A stretch of 34,361 bases of DNA from an uncultured Saprospiraceae bacterium (GTDB lineage Bacteria > Bacteroidota > Bacteroidia > Chitinophagales > Saprospiraceae): NCBI GenBank assembly GCA_947311105.1, contig CAMZKG010000148.1, forward strand, positions 1 through 34,361. Reading direction: 5' to 3'. The stretch's first letter is position 1. The number at the start of each line of letters is the position of its first letter. Made by a program: the position numbers and the translations under genes. The notes beneath the pieces are model-generated. The model was not told the DNA's origin and did not search any database. It worked only from the letters and a program-made list of their open reading frames with translations. Below, piece by piece: positions 11,101 through 16,126 of this stretch.

Positions 11101-11434
11101 TCCTGAAGATATTGAAGGTTGGACGGTCGCTACAGATGGCAACTTAACGGTAGCCATGGACATCACGCTTAACGATGAATTAATATCAGAAGGACTGGCT
11201 AGAGAGCTAATCAACAGGATTCAGAACATCCGAAAAGATCAAAATTTTGATGTACAAGATCGTGTTAATATTAAAATTAGCCCCAGCCCACAGATTGATG
11301 CTGCCATCCAGCAATTTGGGGACTTTATCAAGCGGGAGACGCTAGCTGAATTATTAGTTTCCGAAGAGAATACTGGCACGCTAGTCGAATTACCGAATGA
11401 TTTAAAAGCAAATATTTTAGTCAAAAAGGCATAA
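8150..11434 (+). CDS. ileS: Isoleucyl-tRNA synthetase, eukaryote-like (IleRS2) type with GxHH signature
   Basis: Cytoplasmic enzyme that activates isoleucine with ATP and charges tRNA-Ile. The 1094-residue length is usual for this class. The order is complete: N-terminal ATP site (GPPSANGMPGIHHVMG, residues 46-60), WDTHGLPVE near 85, the CP1 editing domain with TTPWTLPSNTAL near 245, DVWFDSG in the second half of the catalytic fold, KMSKR at 643-647, and the helical anticodon-binding and C-terminal parts. KMSKR together with the anticodon-side length points to the IleRS2 branch, whose members generally resist mupirocin. The HIGH signature reads GIHH (residues 54-57): the first and third positions are swapped relative to HxGH. 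The gene stands alone and ends just before a strong terminator. A start at 8150 keeps the conserved N-terminal WKENDIF segment; no SD is seen, as is common in the phylum. Confidence 0.97.
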   Translation: MYKVPKGLNLPEIDKEILQFWKENDIFKKSIEQRDPNNTFVFYEGPPSANGMPGIHHVMGRTVKDTFCRFQTLKGKRVSRKGGWDTHGLPVELKVEKELGITKEDIGKSISVDEYNQKCKDTVLQYKDVWDDLTVKMGYWVDLDHPYITFKNEYIESVWYLLKQLYEKDLLYKGYTIQPFSPAAGTGLSTHELNQPGCYKDVTDTTLVAQFKVIKNKLSAPLFDGIGDNLYFLAWTTTPWTLPSNTALTVGPKIDYVIVKTFNPYTKLPVNLILAKALLGKWFKPEQAELSFDEFKPEDKLIPYKVLGEVKGKDLDGITYEQLMPYAQPTDGQAFRVVLGSFVTTEDGTGIVHTAPSFGADDMMVAKQNGLGSLTLVDKQGKFVDEVTDYAGRYVKNYKDEPNYQSVDIDIAIQLKKENKAFNVQKHKHNYPHCWRTDKPILYYPLDSWFVKVTANKERMVALNKTINWKPKSTGEGRFGNWLENIQDWNLSRSRYWGTPLPIWRTDDNETEICIGSMAELQTEIDKANKILDLNQTMPKDLHRPYIDDITLVAPSGKPMTRELDLIDVWFDSGAMPYAQWHYPFENKELFEKSYPADFIAEGVDQTRGWFYSLHAIASNVFNSVAYKAVVSNGLVLDKNGVKMSKRLGNTVDPFVTLNTYGGDALRWYMTHNANPWDNLKFDEKYIVEAQRKFFGTLFNTYSFFSLYANIDNFNYSEAEISLKDRPEIDQWILSLLNSLVQEVDASYTSYEATPAARKIQDFVTEKLSNWYVRLSRRRFWKGSYSTDKISAYQTLYTCMNTIAKLMSPISPFFSDWLYQNLNQVTQKEVAISVHLSDFPLADKKLINKELEQRMDYAQRISSLALSLRKKERIRVRQPLNKLLLPVLDKDFEKHVEAVKDLILAETNIKTLEYLYDSSGFIKKKIKPNFKTLGRRLGKNMKQAAALINQLDQDAINDIEKTGTLELTIENEKYLLTLEDFEISPEDIEGWTVATDGNLTVAMDITLNDELISEGLARELINRIQNIRKDQNFDVQDRVNIKISPSPQIDAAIQQFGDFIKRETLAELLVSEENTGTLVELPNDLKANILVKKA

Positions 11435-11456
11435 GCCATCAAGGCGCCACCTTCAT

Positions 11457-11494
11457 AAAAGCCCCTGCCGATGACACATCGACAGGGGCTTTTT
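11457..11494. terminator. Bidirectional intrinsic terminator between ileS and the convergent lipoprotein gene
   Basis: A 17-bp stem (11457-11473 with 11478-11494) with a single C:A mismatch closes a loop of about 4 bases. It is flanked by A and T runs on the two sides, so it can stop transcription from both directions. Confidence 0.93.
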
Positions 11495-11539
11495 ATTTGG
11501 CTTTTCACACCTGTTTAGGTACGACCAACAAATTACATT

Positions 11540-12379
11540 TTAGTACTGCGTAGTAAAAGAACCATGTTGAAAATCAACACCGCCACCCAATGGCCCAAAT
11601 TGAACTAGGCTCATGTGAAATTCACCTTCAATAATGTGTTTTTCTTCATCATGTTTCGTAATCACAAATGTACCACAATTTGCATTAAAGCTTCCAAAAT
11701 TAAAACCACTTCCAGTATAATCACAGGAAACTGAACCGCCGCCCCAAGGCCCCACAGAATGCTCTCCTTCCCCCACATGTGTAGGACATTTGAAGGTTAC
11801 AGTCTTACCTGACGTCCCGCATGAGCCTGTAATCTTGATATGGTCATGCTCAACAACGCAAGTGATATTTTCAGAAGCACAATAATGGTCATCTACCTTA
11901 GACGTAAACAATCCACATTTGGGGTGATGCGTATCCGAAAAAGTTAAATCAACATCCCCAAAATGCCCATTCTGACAACTTACAAGATGGTTTTCATCAT
12001 CGTAAGCATTAAATTCAAAGGAGCCGCTGCACGTTTTACTAGCTTTGTCATACTTTTTAATGACTACTTTTCCGCAAGGCTTATCAGCGCTAGGATGAAC
12101 CGCATAAAAGTGCCCATCTGCCCTATAAGTACAGAAATTACCATTTTCCGAAAGGTCATAAGTCCCTTCACTTGTACCATCTAGCCTAATGACTACCGTC
12201 CTACCTTCGTCATCCTTGGCTTCGATGACCAAAACATCTTCATTGTCGCGCGCTTCAACATCCGTCGCTGTCCAACTTTGCCCGTCAATTTCTGCAGCAG
12301 TGCCAGGCTCTATCTTATCTTTCTTACAGCTAGTCACAAATAATACTGCCATTAAAAACAAAATTCCAATTTTTTTCAT
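11540..12379 (-). CDS. Cys-rich lipoprotein with two DUF6252-like halves, function unknown
   Basis: A 279-residue protein with a lipoprotein signal: MKKIGILFLMAVLFVTSC, lipobox VTSC with Cys18 as the probable lipidated residue. Two halves follow a similar plan. The first (about 28-145) starts AEIDGQSWTATDVEA and runs through GTYDL to a CSGSFEFNAYD strand. The second (about 160-279) ends FVITKHDEEKHIIEGEFHMSL. This resembles the small beta domains seen in Bacteroidota lipoproteins such as DUF6252. About ten other cysteines are scattered through both halves, unusual for such lipoproteins and suggestive of disulfides outside the cytoplasm. Transcribed alone and convergent with ileS. Domain assignment is from memory of the family pattern and is moderate. 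Confidence 0.75.
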   Translation of the reverse strand: MKKIGILFLMAVLFVTSCKKDKIEPGTAAEIDGQSWTATDVEARDNEDVLVIEAKDDEGRTVVIRLDGTSEGTYDLSENGNFCTYRADGHFYAVHPSADKPCGKVVIKKYDKASKTCSGSFEFNAYDDENHLVSCQNGHFGDVDLTFSDTHHPKCGLFTSKVDDHYCASENITCVVEHDHIKITGSCGTSGKTVTFKCPTHVGEGEHSVGPWGGGSVSCDYTGSGFNFGSFNANCGTFVITKHDEEKHIIEGEFHMSLVQFGPLGGGVDFQHGSFTTQY

Positions 12380-12809
12380 CTTAACTTTCTTTTACACCAA
12401 AAATTAATTTGGCTTTAGTGAATCAAACAGATTTAGGTTCGTAGTGCCCACCATCCAAATGGGAATGACAAATAAACGCTTTTTTTTTTTGACTTAGTTT
12501 TCTCCTACTATTTTTCATTGTTTTCACAAAAAAAACAAATCGCCCTTACTACACAATCACAACCACTTGATAATCAACAGATTACTACTAGCCTAGAAAA
12601 CAAAATCCTGACATATAGCATCAAAAATCACCGCAGTTAAAATGACATATATCATTAAATATCTCCCCCCATTTTGGTGCTAATCGAGTAAAAACACTCC
12701 ATTTGATGCTCTAAAAAAGTACAGATTTAAAACATAAGCCTACGCCTATCAATCCGATAATAAAAATTCACCCAATAACATTACCTTTGGACATACAATC
12801 TAATAACTT
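12380..12809. other. Divergent intergenic region
   Basis: This 430-base AT-rich spacer lies between the start of the lipoprotein gene and the start of the DUF1266-like gene. It holds long T and A runs near 12480-12535 and the promoter box at 12782-12789. I see no gene or repeat in it. Confidence 0.6.
12782..12789 (+). promoter_or_regulatory. Candidate -7 box for the DUF1266-like gene
   Basis: TACCTTTG matches TAnnTTTG and lies 20 bases before the ATG at 12810, predicting a very short leader. No clear TTTG is found at the expected upstream distance. Confidence 0.45.
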
Positions 12810-13538
12810 ATGAAAATATTCATCTGGAGTACCCTTATACTGGTTACTATTTACAAGTTTTACCGCATCTACAAAGACAACCAACACCCCAAGGAACAAT
12901 CCTGGGAAGATGCCCACCATACTACAATTCTGTATGACCAACCAGCAGAAAGCGGGATTTTCAAGCCCATCTATTTGGCGGCTCACTACTCTATCATTAG
13001 CGAACTTAAAATAGACCAAATCTTCGCACCAGCGATCAACACTTCCGCTGAAAAAGCCGGCTGGAAAGAAAGTTGGGACGTGGACGACCACGATAGCGCT
13101 ATTGCCAGCTTGGAATGGCTAAAAAACCAAGGGCATCGTTCGGAATTGACCAAATACGTAAATCTCTTCAATGGCAGCAATTGGGTTAATGTCACCCAAG
13201 AAACTAAAGCGCTATTGCCACAATTAAAAGAGGCAAAAGCAAAACTAGGTATTTCGGGAGCACTACCATCTATCGGAGCTTGGGACTATGCACGTATAGC
13301 TAATAATGCACGAATATTTCATTCTTTTGGGTACATTTCGAAAGAAGAAGCGGATCATTACTTACAAGCGGCCTTTCAGCTCGCAAAAATAGAATATCCA
13401 ACATGGAAAGCTTATTCTGAAGGTTTTATTATCGGCCGACATATATGGGCAAAAGAGTTTAGTGACTCATTTTTTGAGCTTCATCAATTGCTCCTTTCGG
13501 AAAAAGACTCCCCCTTTATCCAGAGTCCATTTGGGTAA
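12810..13538 (+). CDS. DUF1266-domain protein, function unknown
   Basis: A 242-residue protein with one N-terminal hydrophobic segment (about 2-17, IFIWSTLILVTIYKFY) that may be a signal anchor. The C-terminal half matches the DUF1266 plan of YbeR/YbeU-like proteins: GAWDYARIANNARIFHSFGY, then EEADHYLQAA, then WKAYSEGFIIGRHIW. The aromatic and charged positions of that family (WDxxR, SxGYIxxEEA, G-x-x-x-W) are visible. The function of the domain is not established. The gene is monocistronic, starts 20 bases after a TAnnTTTG box, and is the last gene before the repeat-bounded island, so it may or may not belong to it. No catalytic motif is seen. Confidence 0.75.
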   Translation: MKIFIWSTLILVTIYKFYRIYKDNQHPKEQSWEDAHHTTILYDQPAESGIFKPIYLAAHYSIISELKIDQIFAPAINTSAEKAGWKESWDVDDHDSAIASLEWLKNQGHRSELTKYVNLFNGSNWVNVTQETKALLPQLKEAKAKLGISGALPSIGAWDYARIANNARIFHSFGYISKEEADHYLQAAFQLAKIEYPTWKAYSEGFIIGRHIWAKEFSDSFFELHQLLLSEKDSPFIQSPFG

Positions 13539-13632
13539 AGGATACTAATTAAAGATGGAGCTTACGCCCAAAAGTCGTTGTAGTCTATCGTTAAGGAATG
13601 GAACAGAACTTTATTTTGTTCAAATGCGCAAA

Positions 13633-13935
13633 TGAATGCTAAGAATCAAAATCTTGCGCTCCACCCAAACAAACAGACTTTACCCCGACTGGCGGGGTGA
13701 ACGACCGATCCCGTAGGGGCGAGTGCGGCAGCGCTCGCAGGGAGTGAACGGCGGTAGCCGCTACAATAAGATAAAAACCAGAAATTACTCGTAACGCTCC
13801 GCTACTCGAAGGTGTGAAATAAATTTCACAATCCATTGCCTGCGGCGGCTGCCATCTTGCTTTTATTTTGGCTTTAGTTGAAGATTTTAGCTACCAAGCC
13901 CCCATTTGCCCTTTACCTTCCAATAAATACCGCAA
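13633..13935 (+). repeat. Left island-flanking direct repeat (copy A)
   Basis: Long member of a direct-repeat pair whose partner is at 22772-22931. Three blocks are shared: 13633 to about 13655 (start TGAATGC), a core at 13787-13875 that matches 22821-22909 at 85 of 89 positions without gaps, and an exact 21-base block at 13915-13935. Copy A carries two extra stretches absent from copy B: a GC-rich one at about 13676-13786 and 39 bases at 13876-13914. The core contains a 16-base near-perfect palindrome at 13814-13829 (GTGAAAT-AA-ATTTCAC). It fills much of the 670-base spacer between 13539 and 14208, where I see no gene. Confidence 0.9.
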
Positions 13936-14016
13936 AATGAATGGTGTTCTTATTTATTTGAAACCCACTAAATCTCCCTTAAAAGAAGGAGAGTAAAGGT
14001 ACACCATCCATTTTGC
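13932..14016. repeat. Long inverted repeat (stem-loop) at the edge of copy A
   Basis: 13932-13949 pairs with 13999-14016 at 16 of 18 positions. A smaller nested hairpin lies in the 49-base interior (CTCCCTT against AAGGAGAG, with a bulge). It overlaps the last bases of copy A and is absent after copy B. It could be a mobile REP-like element or a terminator-like structure; nothing decides between these. Confidence 0.6.
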
Positions 14017-14141
14017 TATCGCTTTCCTTTTTCTGCTAAATCTCCCATATACACAGAAGCCCCTTTGCTAAAAACTAAGCGATGCCTACATACGCCTACA
14101 TCCTTCGCTAAGACAAGTATTTAAGTATTCAAAAAAATAGT

Positions 14142-14149
14142 TATATTTG
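14142..14149 (+). promoter_or_regulatory. -7 box for the CHAT operon
   Basis: TATATTTG, a full match to TAnnTTTG, lies 59 bases before the ATG at 14209. The upstream -33 element is poor (TATTT around 14119). The identical octamer starts two other units of the island (19393-19400 and, on the minus strand, 22638-22645). Confidence 0.6.
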
Positions 14150-14208
14150 CATAAAACCCAAAAAGCCTTTTTGCGCAAGCATCCTAATCTAGCACAAATA
14201 CCAATATC

Positions 14209-15315
14209 ATGAAAACAAAACTCAAAGAATTACCCAAAAAAATAGCGCTCCGACTACTTATCGACAATCTCCATGACAATAACGACTATATCCTACTACT
14301 CTCCCGCTGGAATAGCAATGAGCGAGAGAAACGTGCTGGCTTGCTCTCATCCGAAAATTATCGAATGTATAAGGCACGCATCGAACATGCACTCAGCGAA
14401 TATATTGATGAATTGTCAGAAAGGGACTTACGTAAAGTATTGACCGCAGTCGATTTGGCAGACGAATTGCCTACCCAATCCCTTAACAGCACTCATTCAA
14501 CATCTGTTACGGGGGACAATAACATTGTCATACAAGGAGTAAATGATAGCAAAGTCACTATCTTCAAAGATAGTAAAAATGTAATGATAGGCAGCACCAT
14601 TCAGGCTGGTAGGGATGTGCATATTGGAGATAAGATAGGGCACTCTACCGATAAATCTAATAAAAATACTGCGCAAAACAAACAAGTCATTTTATTTGTA
14701 GCAGCCAATCCGTCAAAGAACGCTAAAATTAACCTGCGTGTTGAGCACTCCACCATTTCAGAAGAATTAGAAGAAAATATCCATTTTTCTTTTCTCTCCA
14801 AAATGGCTACTTCTCTAAAGGAGCTAAATATGGCAGTTGTCGAAAAAAAACCAAGTATTTTGCATTTCGCTGGACATGGTATTCCTATTGATCCTGCAAA
14901 GCAGGAACTGCTTAGATTAGGCTTTAAAATTAATGATGACACAGGATTAGTTTTTCATACTAGTGACAAAAACGATTTTGATGTCTTGAATACCGAAAAA
15001 AGTGAACAAACTTTCCGCGACCTGAAGGCAATCGTGCCCAATCTTAAAATGGTCATACTTAACGCCTGTTATTCACAAAAACAAGCTATGGCAATAAGTA
15101 AAAATGGCATCTATACCATCGGAACCAATAATAAGATAAAAGATGATGCGGCCATTGCTTTTGCCCAAGGCTTTTATTGGCGTTATGCCAAAACAAAGGA
15201 TATTAAAAAAGCGACTCAATTCGGCATTTTACAAGCAAATAATGAATTGGACAGTGACACCGATGCAAATTCGCTAATCCACCTTTTTTATAATGGTCAA
15301 GAAGTCCAATTATGA
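14209..15315 (+). CDS. Effector-associated-domain CHAT protease (caspase-like)
   Basis: A 368-residue predicted cysteine protease of the CHAT (caspase HetF-associated with TPR) family. Residues 1-80 form a helical adaptor of the effector-associated (EAD11-like) type, with LLSRWNSNEREKRAGLLSSE and an ARIEHALSEYIDEL helix. Residues 95-145 are short beta strands with NNIVIQG and the motif AGRDVHIGD (133-141). The protease domain runs from about 157 (QVILFVAANP) to the end. The catalytic His is H223 in LHFAGHG and the Cys is C287 in VILNACYSQ, both intact. The stop overlaps the next start (ATGA, 15312-15315), so the two are translationally coupled. CHAT enzymes in conflict systems cut a partner when a sensor is triggered; the target here is unknown, and the coupled protein is the obvious candidate. 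Confidence 0.88.
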   Translation: MKTKLKELPKKIALRLLIDNLHDNNDYILLLSRWNSNEREKRAGLLSSENYRMYKARIEHALSEYIDELSERDLRKVLTAVDLADELPTQSLNSTHSTSVTGDNNIVIQGVNDSKVTIFKDSKNVMIGSTIQAGRDVHIGDKIGHSTDKSNKNTAQNKQVILFVAANPSKNAKINLRVEHSTISEELEENIHFSFLSKMATSLKELNMAVVEKKPSILHFAGHGIPIDPAKQELLRLGFKINDDTGLVFHTSDKNDFDVLNTEKSEQTFRDLKAIVPNLKMVILNACYSQKQAMAISKNGIYTIGTNNKIKDDAAIAFAQGFYWRYAKTKDIKKATQFGILQANNELDSDTDANSLIHLFYNGQEVQL

Positions 15316-15881
15316 ACCCACAAGAAAAAATCCTATCTGCTTTCCTAAGTGAAGAATTAGAAGATTTTGACATTTCCCGCAAGGAAGACAAACAGATATT
15401 AATGCTCCTTTCGGAAACGCTAAGCCTAGCTCATCAAGATGCAGCCGGCAACTATCGAGCCGTCACCATTAAAGAAGATTCCGATGGCAAAATAACGGCC
15501 CACTCCATCAAATTATCCAATATTTTTCAGGCAGACTTGGACAAACAAATCAAGCTCCTGTCCAAAGCAATAACTATTTTTCCGATAGCACTACTACTTC
15601 AATTTACAGCTGGATTCTTGGCTATTTTGGCATCTTTTATTCCCATGTTGAAGGTAGAATTTAATGAGCAAGATGCCAAAGTACTTTTGGCTATTTATAA
15701 ATTACACTCAAAAACCTTTTCTAAAAAATCTATTAACAAGGAGTTACAAAGTCTTGGTTTTGAATCGCTTACCCAAAAAAATCTTCAGGCTTCCTTAGTA
15801 AAGCTGTCCAATGCTAAGGTCATCAGGAGTCTAGGGCATGAAGAATATCTAAGAATGGAGACGTTGACTCATAAGCGATGA
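15312..15881 (+). CDS. CHAT-coupled protein with membrane segment and winged-helix-like C-terminus
   Basis: A 189-residue protein of no family I recognise. Residues 1-80 are mixed alpha/beta with an acidic start. Residues 86-113 form a strongly hydrophobic stretch (ITIFPIALLLQFTAGFLAIL and on), long enough for one membrane helix or a hairpin. Residues 120-185 look like a winged helix: helices KVLLAIYKLHS and SKKSINKELQSLGF, a recognition-like helix from 155, then a basic tail. Its ATG lies inside the stop of the CHAT gene. The layout suggests either a membrane-tethered regulator released by cleavage or a membrane-damaging effector activated by the CHAT protease. Both are inferences. It ends with no gap against the opposite-strand small frame at 15882. 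Confidence 0.8.
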   Translation: MNPQEKILSAFLSEELEDFDISRKEDKQILMLLSETLSLAHQDAAGNYRAVTIKEDSDGKITAHSIKLSNIFQADLDKQIKLLSKAITIFPIALLLQFTAGFLAILASFIPMLKVEFNEQDAKVLLAIYKLHSKTFSKKSINKELQSLGFESLTQKNLQASLVKLSNAKVIRSLGHEEYLRMETLTHKR

Positions 15882-16070
15882 TTATTTTAATTTTGTTTCG
15901 ACTAGCCACAACTCAAGCACATCGTCTAACGGCATTTTAAACTCATCAAAATTCTTATTAATGGAGATTAAAATCAATTGATTAGCTTCCACTCTTGTTT
16001 TTTTCAAGTACACAGAATTATCTTTTCCGACCACGATAACTGGTTGTGCTGAAGAAATTTCTCCGAGCAT
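15882..16070 (-). CDS. Small protein resembling the C-terminal end of an S24 (LexA-like) repressor, possible remnant
   Basis: A 62-residue frame starting 56 bases after the STAND gene in the same direction, its stop touching the stop of the opposite gene. The strand order PVIVVGKDNSVYLKKTR, ANQLILISINKN, MPLDDVLELWLVE resembles the last strands of phage-type S24/LexA repressors, but the DNA-binding part, the cleavage site and the catalytic Ser and most of the fold are absent. The frame is closed by a stop ten codons upstream of the ATG, with no HTH in reach. It may be a decayed repressor end or a genuine small protein. Expression is uncertain. Confidence 0.45.
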   Translation of the reverse strand: MLGEISSAQPVIVVGKDNSVYLKKTRVEANQLILISINKNFDEFKMPLDDVLELWLVETKLK

Positions 16071-16126
16071 GGTTTTTTGCGGCTTGTTTTTTTGTTTCTA
16101 GCGCATGGCATATCGTATTAATATCA

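Noticed and set aside
13676..13786. GC-rich stretch in copy A as an RNA gene
   Set aside because: It has short inverted segments but no tRNA cloverleaf or known RNA pattern, and copy B lacks it.
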